Part shown: in pieces, positions 13,227 through 24,797 of the stretch
Layout of the letters: each line of letters begins with the position of its first letter
How positions within the stretch are numbered: position 1 is the first letter of the stretch
From: Enoplosus armatus
Lineage: Eukaryota > Chordata > Actinopteri > Centrarchiformes > Enoplosidae
Direction of reading: 5' to 3'
DNA length: 64,000 bases
Assembly: GCF_043641665.1 (NCBI RefSeq)
Contig: NC_092191.1
Coordinates: 14,849,501 to 14,913,500, forward strand
Notes under the pieces: model-generated
Seen by the model: the letters and a program-made list of their open reading frames with translations, nothing else
The model's database searches: none
Told to the model about the DNA's origin: nothing
Made by a program: the position numbers and the translations under genes

Positions 13227-15082
13227 CATGTTAGACTAGACTGACTCAAATGTTAAGTTACATTCAACTCACTCAGATCCATATATTTGTATTGGATGAT
13301 AATATCATTACACTACCATTTCTGAAGTGTAGTTGACCTTTTGGTGTGTGGTTTGATAGCTGTAAAAGCCAGAGAGTAAGAGACATATTTGCTTAAGTAA
13401 TAATAGGCAAAGAAAGTGCAGACAAACTCAGACTTCAGAGTCGCTTGTCACAGATTTCTCTTTCACATAATAAATTATCCTGAATGTTATTTACTACATT
13501 ATGCATTAATTTAATGGTGCATATAGAATCAATATGTGCCACATTTTCTCTTCAGAGACACATGTATAATCCATATATACAGTATATTTATTTACTAATC
13601 ATTACAATCAAGTGGGATAAAGTGGGTCTTGCTTCATGATGAGCAAGTAATTATTTAACAATTAATATTGCAATGATAAAAATACAAGTTATATTACTGT
13701 TTGGCCCCAAAAAAGGAGTGATCTTTTTGAATGTTTTGTCAGCTTCATTTGGATTTTGAATAAACTTCCTAATTTGAATGTTAAACCACAATGATGCATT
13801 TTCACAGAGGAAGAGAAGTGTTTCCAAACAGTAGCCCGGAGCATGACTGATGCATATCCAAATGCTGCCTGATTATAAAGACCATGAATCTTGCAGCTAT
13901 AACTGCTGTGGCATTAGCTCCAGGGGTCTTCTGGCTTGAGGATGTGCTGCGCTTAGGAAGAAATACACAAACTTTCAAATCCTTGGCCCCTGTTTTAACC
14001 TCTAAGGCAGCAAATCAGTTTATTAATATACACTCAACAATTTTAATAACTGTAGTATTTTGGGAAAGAAAAGACCAGCTGCAGGAGCCCCCTCTTCTTG
14101 GTTGAACAATATTGGTATAGCCATTCAAGGGAGAAGACAAGGTGTAATCACCGTTAATATATTGTTACTGAATATCACCATCATGGTGAATTTCTTCAGT
14201 ATGTTCTTCAAGTAGCGCCACAGCTGTTTGATCTACACAGCAAAAAAAACAAAAAAGAGATGTAATCCCAATGAAGCTTTAATGGAAATTCTGAAACAAC
14301 AAAACAATTATTCTTCCATCTTCAACAAGTTGATGCAGAAATGCTGGTGTGATTTGCATTAATACCATCTTCTCGAAGTAAGGTACAGTCAGTTAAGGAT
14401 AAACCCAGCGCTGATACTGAGCAATTAACAGCATGTCATTCAGTCTGATCACACTTTGTAGGTGGAGACGGCCATGAATATTTTATTCATCTGTGTCTCA
14501 CGTGTGGATTTTTCTCGCTTGTCACAGCGTTCATCCAAAAAATCCTGAAAGCAACTCCATTTCGCTTTCATACAAAGAGCGGATAGTTAAGAGAGATGTA
14601 GTTTACTTTGCAGTGTGTGGTACAGTGCCCAGCAGCAGGAAATTCTCTGTTGACAAAGTATGCGGAGCTGCTGCAACAGTAGGGCAGGGAGGAAATTTCT
14701 TTGTACCAGCTGCCAGGGTAATTAGTTCCTCACTGAATTATGCATCAGCAGAAGTGTCAAGCAGTGTTAGAATCAGGCAGGTACAGAGAGAGAGGATAGA
14801 GGAGAGCTGTCACACAAAGCTCATAAAACCTCACAATACCAGCAGCCAATCCAAGCCATATTGGAAGGCCTAGATAAAGACCATCAGTAGAGCAGCAGAG
14901 CAATAAAGAGATGTTCTTATGATACAACCTACATGACAGGAAAGACAAAAATGTTTTGCAATTCAGTATAACCACTTCTAAAGAAGACTCAGTGAAATAT
15001 ATTGTATGCAAAACTGATGTTCTGAAAATATAATTAAAATCGAATCGAAATCAAAATTATTTTTTGCTAGGAAATCAGTATA
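13227..15082. other. unique non-coding sequence, no gene seen
   Basis: No gene recognised. The 126-codon open frame at 14493-14873 on the plus strand matches no family I know and its codons look random. The stretch 14700-14760 contains GGTAATTAGTT and ATGCAT motifs of regulatory type. Confidence 0.5.
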
Positions 15083-15180
15083 TAAATATATATATGCATA
15101 TATATATATGCATATATATATCCTTGGACAAGGAATACATTTCCTTGGACAAGGAATACATTTCTTTGCTAGTAGCAAAG
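15083..15180. repeat. AT-rich palindromic tract with 21-bp tandem duplication
   Basis: Positions 15083-15121 are an alternating AT tract broken by GCAT palindromes. Two perfect head-to-tail copies of the 21-bp unit 'ccttggacaaggaatacatt'+t follow (15122-15142 and 15143-15163). Each copy itself contains the palindrome CCTTGG-AC-AAGG. A further short palindrome, CTTTGCT-agt-AGCAAAG, lies at 15164-15180. Such stacked palindromes suggest a recombination or slippage hot spot. No coding role. Confidence 0.85.
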
Positions 15181-16570
15181 AACAGGTGTAACACCACCTA
15201 CATTGGTGTTCTCCTGTTGGCATCAAGTTTTGGTTCTAACTGTGACGCTGTTTTTTATTGTAGTCAATATTCAACACAAAAAATGAGGAGAATTCAAATT
15301 CCAATTTGACTTAAAACAAACAAAAAATAAATAAATAAAAAATCCCATTAGTTGCCAAATGTGGTTGTGTTGTTGATTAATTTGGTTTCTCTGAAGGCTC
15401 AAACATTCTACTCTCGATAAAAAATAAAGCTTGCAAATTCCTTGGTGCAAGCCTGGCGTTATATTCTCTGTGGGGTCATGTCCTGTCAAAACCTTTGTGC
15501 CTACTGTCAGAAACTAAGCTATGGCTCTCTGAGCATGCTGCACTGCCACTGTGTAAGTGTCAGTCACCTTGGGCTGGGATGCAGAGGAAATCACAGCAGT
15601 GTGAATAGGAGGAGTCTCCCTTTGGCACAGAGCACAGATGGCAGAACATTACAGGCTGCTTTCCACATAGCCGTCTCATTCTGCTTTTTTAGAATGACTG
15701 ATGTGACTGTTTGAAGCCTTAAAACACACATCATCTCCTCAATTAATCCTATTCAACAGGATTATTTCTTATGGTTTTAACTTAATGCAAACAGGAGGAA
15801 GAAATCTCTCCGTTTGAGATCCATTCAGCAGTATCAGATCCTATTGCTTGCCATATCACAGCACCAGGGTCTCTTTGCAGCCCAGTAACGTGTTTGCTGA
15901 AGTGGAGACGAGTGATTGAATGGGATAACCTCAAAACTCAAGGACTGGGATTGCTATTAGCTACTATATTCTCAGAGGAGAGGCGTTTCAGTCACTGTCT
16001 GCTGAGTCTTTTCCTCAGAGCCAATACACAGACACCGACATGCACACAGAAATATGTGAACCCATTCTGGAAGCAAGGCACATACTCAGGCACTCACGCA
16101 GCAGCACTGCCACAACCAACATCACAAGCAATAGACAACAAGTACTGAACCGTGCATTCTGCACAAAAAGAAACGAATACGTCTTATACAAACTGAATAA
16201 GCGTGGGCCAAACCCCCCCTCTTGTTCGCTCCCAGTTGGTCATGCTTGTTGATCTAAGGCTAACCAGATTTGAATTTAAGATAAGTGTATTCATGATTTC
16301 ATTTCCATGCATGCCTCCAATTTGAACACATTAAATATTTAAAGTATCCATCCAGTATCTGGAAATGTCGTGTGTCAGTAGTATTGAACATTTGAACTCT
16401 AGCCTGGGCTTGCTGAGTACTCACTGCTGAAACACTTCCTTACTGTCATGCAGCAAAGGAAGATGTAGTATAAAACACAGGCGTATATTCATTCAGACGA
16501 GAAATCGAAATGTTTATGTTTTAGATGATAAAGGCTTTTGCCTGATGCATGGTGGGTCAGGCCCTCTAAA
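15181..16570. other. unique non-coding sequence, no gene seen
   Basis: No gene recognised. Contains a short A/T-rich 'ataaataaataaa'-type tract near 15325-15342. Open frames (for example 15442-15714, 90 codons) are without motifs. Confidence 0.5.
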
Positions 16571-16612
16571 ACCTTAAGCTGGATAAGCGGTATAGAAAAT
16601 ATATGGATGGGT
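16571..16612 (+). repeat. SINE 3' tail fragment
   Basis: The sequence 'ctggataagcggtatagaaa' followed by 'atatatggatggg' is the characteristic 3' end of the teleost SINE also seen at 1905-2165 and 57250-57490. The GGATGG tail type is shared with RTE/Rex3-type LINEs, which may have mobilised it. Only the tail is recognisable. Confidence 0.7.
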
Positions 16613-17580
16613 GATAGAAAAATCCCTTTAATTGTTGCCGCTGCTTTTATTTCTCTGTCCATTGTTGCTTCTGGTGCAGTTATTGCTTTTCCTCCAAAAT
16701 GTATTTGGCAAACCCAATAAGTAGTATGCAACTTTATTTCATAGGAGACAGGGTTGGTTAATGTTAGTTCATGATGTTAATGTTTGTTTGAGATTAACAA
16801 TCCTGTCACCAGGATCTGCTTGAGTAACTGTATTCTGGGAGACTTACGTTAAAGCATTCTGTGTGTAACATGGTTACTATAACATAATGTGATTTATCCC
16901 TCTGGTGGGAAAGCACACTTAAACTTAAATGCTATCACTTGGCCACTTGAATTGGATCTCATTCGAGTCGTGAACCATGTGAGACAGTGCATATTTAACT
17001 TTAATGGTCGTGGGGTCCTGCTGAGTGCAGAGTTTGCAGAATGTGGTGTGCCTGCCAACAACCACTGCCATCAGTTACGACCGAACCATTACTTAGGTAA
17101 TGTGTTTCAGGTCAGCTCTTCCGCTGGGGTTGCTGTGCCGTGTGGAGTGAGTTCAGAGAGGTGAGTGTAATGTAGGTGATACCACAACAGTTCTGCGGTG
17201 TTAACTTATCCTGAGGTGGAGATATTGCCCAAGATTTGAATTGGAAACTTTTCACGAGACAGATCCAACACAATGTGTGTGTTCAGTTTTTCAAATGTAG
17301 GTTGTAAAAGATACATTTAACATGATCTAATGTAGGTGAGATAATCTGTCTCTTCTGTTTCATCTTCTCTTTGTTGCGCTTCAGTGAGCTCTTTGGCTGT
17401 CAGTGTTGACAAATCTCTGTTTTTACCCACAATTTAACAAATGTCTTTCCTCTGTGGCATTCGTCTTTACAGTAGCGTCTTTAGTATTTCAAAATGTGCA
17501 TTTGTGACGACCCCTTGCTGGAAATAAGGCTTATTTCCATTCATAAATTAGGCAGATTTAAGGCAATATTCCAGTAAGTT

Positions 17581-17584
<4 letters not shown>
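16613..17584. other. non-coding sequence with a doubtful 91-codon open frame
   Basis: The plus-strand frame 16889-17164 runs into two GTGAGT donor-like motifs (at 17146 and 17161). I recognise no protein family in it and see no matching acceptor upstream, so I do not call an exon. Confidence 0.45.

Positions 17585-17611
<27 letters not shown>
17585..17611. repeat. (TG)n microsatellite
   Basis: Pure GT/TG dinucleotide run of about 27 bp preceded by T5. Confidence 0.95.
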
Positions 17612-18196
17612 TAATAAGCCTTGGCTTTTGACTTCCATTTTGGCAAAACTTGACTCTAAAAGACTTCTAAATACACATCAGAGTAGTATAAATCATTTTT
17701 AAAGCATTAAAATTGTTTCTGTTCTGTGCTTATTGGAAAATTAATAACTTCCAAAAGCAACATAAAACAAACCTGCCCTGCCCATTTGAGCTCAGCTGAT
17801 TCTTTTTATCTCCACAGTTCCACGTTATAACAGGGCAGCAGTGGTATCCTTTGGCTATCAACCACGATGGAGCTCTTTACCATTTAGCTGCCGTGTAAAC
17901 CAGATTACCTGAACATTTAGTCTTTATTGGACAGGCGGTCTGGCTTCTACTCTGTACTCCTGTAGAGATCTCATTCTGTAAGTGTTAGCACTGGGACGAG
18001 GTCCCAGAAAGACCTGAACGCCAGTGTTAATCTCTGCCTGGGCCTACAGCCCATAACTGGGGCCTGTAATCTAGCTGAGCTTGATGTTGTTATCTTTAGT
18101 GGAGAGTACTCAGCCCTGGCTCTTGGCTCCAGCCAGCCGAGCCACTGTAGGCCTCCTTTGTCCATATGCAGCTTCCTCCTTTGTTTTGCTTTTCTA
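17612..18196. other. non-coding sequence with one exon-like stretch
   Basis: At 17800-17817 a pyrimidine-rich tract ends in 'ctccacag'. The following 27 codons, to a TAA at 17896-17898, are open and protein-like in composition. This could be a terminal exon or chance; see findings. The pyrimidine-rich region 18165-18196 leads into the C17/T7 run. Confidence 0.35.
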
Positions 18197-18220
18197 CCCC
18201 CCCCCCCCCCCCCTTTTTTT
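18197..18220. repeat. C17/T7 homopolymer pair
   Basis: Seventeen C followed directly by seven T inside a wider pyrimidine-rich region. Long G/C runs of this kind are rare, prone to sequencing error, and can form quadruplex-like structures on the opposite strand. Confidence 0.95.
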
Positions 18221-19122
18221 ACATCACCATCTTTACTTTCCTGTCCTTGTTCATGCTCTTTACTCAAGGTTTTTCATCGTGTCATCCTTTCTCCCTAAAG
18301 CATTATATTACATCTTGGAACATATCTTTAGGTAAACCAATCCAACTCACTGTCAGGGTGACAGGGGAATAGGGAATGGCCAGCAATTCTACAAGAGATT
18401 GTGTTTTCTGGTATAAAACTGCACAGTTTTGCTCTCTGTTGTCTCATACAGCATTAACATAACTAATTAAAAGCAAATCAGAACAACCTCATATTTTCTT
18501 TAACTTCCATCGGCCAATCTCTGACAGTTCAGGGATTTGGGAGAGTGATGATGCCAATCCACCTCACCCACCCATCTCTGTGACTGAATATAGGCCCAAA
18601 GGTCAAAGTGATGTTACACTTTTAGTCTTTTTCACCTTTCTCATCAGACAAGGGGTTCTCCATCATCAGCGGAGAGCCATTAAGGTGTCTCTTGCTTAAT
18701 GGACTTGTCGGGAATCCATAGACAGACTGATGATAAATGGTAAATACTAAAAATGAAGATGGTTAGGTGTGGGAAGATGGTGCAGGAAGGTAGGGGGTTG
18801 TCCTGAGTCCGCACTGATTCACCTGTCAAATAGCGGAGTCTAATCTCCTCCCCAACAACAAATTACTTCCACATCATCACTTCCATCAAAACAATACTCG
18901 GAGTATATGAGAATGGCATATGGTGCAGTCTTGTTACAAAATATTTTAAAATATATGTAATATATAATGCCTGAATGACATGTAGTTGAAGTCACAAGGC
19001 CATTAAATTGATGCTTGGGCAGGTTTATGAATGAACAAGACAGCAGGATTATAGCGGTGACGCTAGTTACTCAACATGGGCTGTTACTCTTCTCTATCAC
19101 ATTAGAACATATAAACCACCTC
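18221..19122. other. unique non-coding sequence, no gene seen
   Basis: No gene or repeat recognised. Confidence 0.55.
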
Positions 19123-19409
19123 TATGGAGCCATTATTGTAGCAGAACTATTTACAAATGTGAGAAAGATAGTTGTTTAACTGTATCTCAATCTGTGTGTG
19201 CGTAGTCAGATGTGTAAAATAATCTCTAAATGTGTGCTGAGATTTGTGAATTTGCACAGGAATCTGCAACTGTGTGTTCAGAATCTGTGCGCGTAATCAG
19301 ATTTGTAAAAAACATTCACAAATCTCATTACACACACATGGATTGAGATACAGTTACACAAGTCTCCACTCACATTTATAAATAGTTCTGCTACAATAAT
19401 GGCCCCATA
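19123..19409. mobile_element. 287-bp MITE with long terminal inverted repeats (F4)
   Basis: The left end, TATGGAGCC then 'attattgtagcagaactatt', is the near-perfect reverse complement of the right end, 'aatagttctgctacaataat' then GGCCCCATA. The inverted repeat continues inward with gaps: 'aactgtatctcaatctgtgt' on the left pairs with the complement of 'ggattgagatacagttacac' on the right. The arms thus reach roughly 75-80 bp each. The core between them is rich in related 'aatctgtgtg/agatttgtgaat' phrases, so most of the element can fold back. There is no coding capacity. It is a typical non-autonomous DNA element, with the superfamily undecided because no clear target duplication was seen. Confidence 0.8.
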
Positions 19410-20419
19410 CACGTCCCTGCAAATATGGGAATCATTATAGTGACAGAAAAACAACTACAAGGATGTATGTAAGAGGGGTGGCTGTTGCTACGTCACCCAT
19501 GGCCATCCACATAGTCAATTCAAGCACAGAAATCAACGCAGCATGCAGGAAATGACAATATTTTTGCAGTAAGATTTTGGATTTGCCCAGTCTTTCCTCC
19601 ACTGCTCTTATTTGGGAACTCAGTGGCATTAGTATACATAGCTGCACAACTCTAGACTGCTCTGTCTGCACACAGCATACTACTGTGCATTTCAACAGGC
19701 CTTTCAACCTCATCTGTATTGCGACATGGCCACTCTGTATTTGCATTTGATCATCTTAAATTCATTACACCCTTTTGCAATATATCAAATATATTATATA
19801 TAAGAGATACAAACACGTATCGTCAGGCAACTAACTTACTGTCCAAAAGCAAGAAGTCAAAGCTGCTTCGCTGCCACACTGCACAACAAGTATCAAACAT
19901 TTTTAATTACAACATTGGACACAGCAAGAAAGCATACCCGGTTGCCTCACTTGGCAAAGGTACAAACCGTTTACAGAGTTTACTTATGTGGTATGACACA
20001 TTTCTCCAAAGTAAGGTTATCTAATCACTGAATTATTTCTTGCTCATAAATATATGTTGTCAAGTTGTGTTTCCCATTGCTGAGTCTGCTGAGTCTTGGA
20101 ACCGGCTAGACAACACCTTTCTTGTATCATCTGAATAACCTGTCTTGTCTTGCTTGTTTTATTGTCGGTTTATATAAAAGCTAAACCTCAGAGTGAGTGT
20201 AGTTTAATTTTCTGCTGCCCTTGCAACACAAGTTGGGTGTTTGCCAGTTTCAACCTGGTGAATTAATCAAGGCTCGTTATTTTCCTTGTCTTTTTCTTTC
20301 TTTTGTTGTTGTTAGTTAACCTTTTTTGAAATATTGCCAACCACTGCCATCTCTCTGTACCTGAGCCAGTGTCACTAGCTTACAGCAACAATCAGGCATA
20401 AAAGGACCCAAGAGAGACA
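19410..20419. other. non-coding sequence, possible decayed LTR region
   Basis: A TATA-like 'ttatataaaagct' at about 20169 followed by a pyrimidine-rich leader sits 280 bp upstream of the gag-like frame. This arrangement would fit an LTR with its promoter, but no second LTR or primer binding site was identified. Confidence 0.3.
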
Positions 20420-20758
20420 TAACGCTTAGATCTGAGTGACACTGTTCGGGTGGAAGACAGATTTAAGCATACAGAGGAGAAAATGGCTGAACTTACCACC
20501 ACGGTTCAGCAGCTTCTTGCCACCCATCAGATACCTAGAAGAGTAGGTTGTCACAGTAGCTTAATGCCAGGGGTCAAAGTCCAGCCACCACCATCTCCAT
20601 TTCCTGCTGCTGCTAGTCAAGCTACTCCAATCCCACTTCCAAGTCTTTATGTACCGTGCCATGACATTCATGCCAGTCTCCCGATTGTTAAATCAAGTCC
20701 CACTTTGTCTGGCATTCCAATGGGATTTCGACCATCTTGTGACAAGGTGAGAAGCTGA
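20420..20758 (+). pseudogene. possible retroelement gag-like remnant
   Basis: An open frame (102 codons from a GTG at 20450; first ATG at 20483) begins with a short coiled-coil-like segment, EEKMAELTTTVQQLLATHQ. It continues into a proline/serine-rich linker (about residues 38-75). A short charged helix ending in 'TVQQLL' followed by a proline-rich region resembles the start of gag in fish Ty3/Gypsy-type elements, which is why I flag it. It breaks off with stops soon after 20758. The next 200 bp hold more fragments with a similar feel but no motif I can prove. No zinc knuckle, protease or polymerase motif was found. It could be chance. Confidence 0.25.
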
Positions 20759-23700
20759 CAGATGACTTAATGTTCAATGACAGCATAGGGGGACTATGGC
20801 AGACTACACCATTGAATTCTCTACAACAGCAACAGAGGGCGATTGGAATTTAAAGACATTACTGGGGGCGTGTTACCAGGGTTTGAGAGAAGACTGCAAG
20901 AAAACTTGGAGAAGCTCATAAAACTCACCATTCAGGGCAAGAACCAACTACACTGGCAGTCCTCTCCACATATCGGTTAGTGGTTAAGTAGTTGTTAAGT
21001 TCCAACTTCCTCTTGTATGCCTCTTTGGCCGGCATCTCTATCTTGGACAGTGGAAAAATGCAAATTGGGGTTATGCATCTCAGCAAACAAGAGCTCTTGA
21101 GAGAAATATGAGATGGTTGCTGTTTGTGCTGTGGGTACATTTTTAGCTGACTGGCCCAAATAGCTAAAAGCCAAGAACAATCAATAAGGTCTTTTTCAGA
21201 CAGGCTATAGGCCACAAAGTATCTCACTGAAATTTACGTTCAGTATATACTTGCCAGGATACCATGAGTTTTGACCACCCATGCCATACCAAAATGCATG
21301 TAAATTTTAAGTGCCCGAAGTCACAGCATCTACATGATTATTGTTGTGTAGGATGACAATGTTTCCACTGGTTCTAACTCCACAGGGCAGTGTCTCTACC
21401 AAACAAGACAATGCTATGACCAGACCAAGAGTTGACCAATGACAGACTGCCAACAGATGAGTGAAGGCCAGACACTTACTTCATAACTTAAACCAGGATG
21501 GTTGGGCTTTTAGTGATGGGGGGCAGCGTTACTTCTCTCTTATCTCTTCTGTTAGGTGGGAGGCTGCTATATCTTACAACAAAGTCAAATCTGTGATTTC
21601 TTGTAAGTGGGCTTTTGTTATAGACCCACCAGCCATTCTTTGGTGAAAGGGTTCTTACAGTGTATGAGGGGATGGTGGCAAGCACTGAACCCCTTAACAC
21701 CCCAGCGGCAGCTTCAGGAGTTTCTCGATTCCCTTTTGAAATAACTGTTTAAATATGACAACATTTCTCACGTAATATTGGCAAGACTGCACCGCTTTGA
21801 ATTCAAGTATGTAAATGATTTATGCTCCCTCTCAGTCCACCCAAGCTGTCTTCTTGTTTGTGAGACTATACTCAGACAAATATACACACACAAACACAAT
21901 ATTTAGGGCACAAATGCCACCGTTGCAAAGTTCTTGCCCCCACCAGGCTATATTTCCAGTAGCCGTACCGTTTGGATTGGTTGAATGTTCCAACAAATAC
22001 AATTAGCTGCGTTTGCAGGAGGAAAACATCCTCATTGCTGCACCAGACGAGAAGTAGACATAGCAGGTGGTGGGATTTGGGGATGAAAGCATGAACCTAC
22101 ATTACACTACACCTTCCTGGTGAAGCTCCATGCAAGTTAACAGACGTGCCTAGTGGCACTATACCTAACAACACACCCTATCCACACACGAGCACAAATT
22201 AAAAAAACAAACAAAACAAAACTATGTTAAGCTACATATTTTTTGTAAGAAGCTGGGTAACAGTCTCCCTGTAGACCTGGGCCTGATTGTGACAAATGAA
22301 ACTAGAGGATGTTCATGCAAATAGCACAGACAGATGCAGCATCCAATGTGCAACTTGTGAAATGGAATATCTTTGTAATTGAAAACATAAGTTATAGCCT
22401 CTCCTGCCCCCTCTGGATCCCAAGAAGCTGTTTCATCAAAGGAATCACACTGCGGGAGAAGGGGACATGGCTCTCGAATGTTCTGACTGTTCCAATCTAA
22501 CAGATTAATGAGTCACACAGGCCTATGCCAACTCTGCCCCAAGGAAAGGAGGACACACGATGCTCCATATCAACAAAAAAGACCTTTCTCCATCATCAGA
22601 TTCTACAGATGCAGTGAGATGGGCTGTGAATGGCTTTTTGGAAAAGGGCAAATTTATATTAGAGTTTAGCCAAGAATCTTTAAGCATAGCTTGTAGTGCT
22701 TTCCATATGTCACCGACTGATTCACAGCCTCCATTTAAGCACCCAATTTAGGGTGTAACACAATAAATCTTGACCAAAGCTCTTTGAGATATCATCGAAA
22801 CAGGGAAATAACAACATCAGACTAATCGTAAACAAACTAAAGAACCAAACTTCCTCCAGTTATATTGGTATTGTCAAACTCTATGATTTAATAACAATAA
22901 TGCAACATTTATTTTCCAATTTTACACTAGCAATGACAATGTTATACTTAAATGATCTCCATAGAGAGATACTAGGCCGCAGTTCCATCTAGTTCATGCC
23001 ATATTCTTGATTACATAATTTAATAATAATGTTTTATTTTGAATTCTTTTTGGTAATGCTTAACAGTAAGTGGACAATAATAATGGCATATAAAACAGAA
23101 TGCTACTCAAATTACCCATCGTATATCTATACATGTAATGGACAGAATGCATTGTGACTGTCTCATTACTCTCATTCAAAATGAATGAAATAAACATTGC
23201 AGAAAGTCATTGTTATGTAGAAAGGTAGAAGAGGACACATTCTCATATATATGTAATAAAGGGACCAGGAACTACAAATAAAAATTAGCTTCCAGCTATA
23301 TCTGGTATAATACATGTATAATGCAGGGTGTGAAATATACACGTGGCATACATAGATGAGCAGTTTGTAAAGGTAGACACATATTTCAAGTCCAGTGTCA
23401 TTAATGTTACTTCACATTTCCAGTTTCACAGCAGGTCAAATTTGAAAATGACTATGAAGGAAGTTGATCATGAAGCAAGAATGTGTGAGCAGGAACCATT
23501 ATTAGAAGATCTGAAACATCTGGTACATCTGTTATTAATGTTTTTGGAATTTGGAAAAGAGCCAAACTCACATGGCAAATTCAGAACACCTAAAAAAAAC
23601 TTGTTTTGGCCCCACAGTCATCTTTCCAAAATAATGCTGCATTTTTCTGCCTCCAAGCTTATAGCAAATGCAGCACTTTTTAATGACCTTAGTTTGAGCA

Positions 23701-24201
23701 GGGGAGTTTGAGAACTTCTTTTTAACTGTCACAGACAGACCCGTAGGGACACAGAAAACCATTTCTCAAAAGAACTTCAGGTTACCATTTACTTTTTGTT
23801 CTATATGCCACCATGCAACGTATAAAAGCAGAGCGCTGACAGGAACATTTTAATCTCTTGGCTGCTGTCAAAACTCATATACCATACACTCCCAAGTGAT
23901 ACGAATACGTTTTTGTATAAATGAAACACACTCCATATTAAGGTCAACAGTGACTATCATGATCAAAATGTATACCTCTTGCAAACCTTACATATCAATA
24001 GTGCAGCCAAAGGTATGCATCCGGCATCTTTGGGTGAAGCATAAGAACTAAAAGTTTAAGAGATAGATTGAAAAGATAGAAAAGAGATAGTTCTTAATCT
24101 GATAAGAGTTAAGTTTTTTAATAAATGGAGCATCACTACCATTACTGTTTATATTAATAGCTTAGTTAGTTCAAGTGTCAACACCCAATTACAATTTTTA
24201 G
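20759..24201. other. unique non-coding sequence, no gene seen
   Basis: No exon or known repeat recognised. The stretch 20760-21700 may be further decayed retroelement sequence but shows no polymerase or integrase motif. An A/C-rich tract lies at 22197-22222. Open frames up to 122 codons (23343-23711) have no motif. Confidence 0.45.
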
Positions 24202-24797
24202 TTTAAAGAAATAGTTTGCCGTTTTTAGAAATACTCTTCACCTCTCGCAGGGAGTTAGATGAGAGTATCAATACCACTCTAATGTCTGTATGTTAATTAT
24301 GAAACTGGATGCAGGAGACAGTTAGCTTAGCTCACCATAAAGACTGGAGACATGGGGAAACACCTAGCCTCGTTCTGTCCGAAGGTAACAAAATCCAGCT
24401 TGTCTAAAGCTGATTGATCTACATGTTTTATCTCGTTTGTTTAATCCATACAAGAACTAAAGTGGAAAAACTACAAGATGCAGTTATACATAGGGTAATG
24501 CACTGGAGTAACTATTTCTTTGGTGGTAGAAGTGACTTCCTGGAGTCTCCGCTGGTTACCTGGCAACCTCATATTGACGACAAGACTTGTGGAAGTCACT
24601 GCTCGGTGGTGCTGGTAGGCAGATTTTGTAACCTGTGCACAAAGCTTGGATCTTAGCTGTTTCCCCCTGTTGCCAGTCTTTATGCTAAGCTAAGCTAACT
24701 GTCTGCATATTTAACAGACAGTTATGAGAGTGGTATTGATTTGTCTTTGGCAAGAAAGCGAAGATGCATATTTCCCAAAATGTCAAACTGTTGCTTT
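24202..24797. mobile_element. F1 inverted-repeat element, copy 2, full length (~596 bp)
   Basis: The fullest copy of F1. The left end 'ttaaagaaatagtttgccg' and the right end 'ccaaaatgtcaaactgttgc' are imperfect inverted repeats. The symmetry goes deep: 'tatcaataccactcta' pairs with 'gagagtggtattgat'; 'cagttagcttagctcacca' pairs with 'atgctaagctaagctaactg'; and 'ggtaacaaaatcc' pairs with 'gattttgtaacct'. Each arm is therefore about 170 bp. The unique centre holds 'ggagtctccgctggttacct' and 'catattgacgacaagact'. Two open frames in it are shadows. TTAAAG at the left edge hints at a TTAA-type target, as in piggyBac elements, but the right side does not preserve it. Confidence 0.85.

Noticed and set aside
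14493..14873. 126-codon open frame, plus strand
   Set aside because: No family resemblance and no flanking splice sites in a matching phase.
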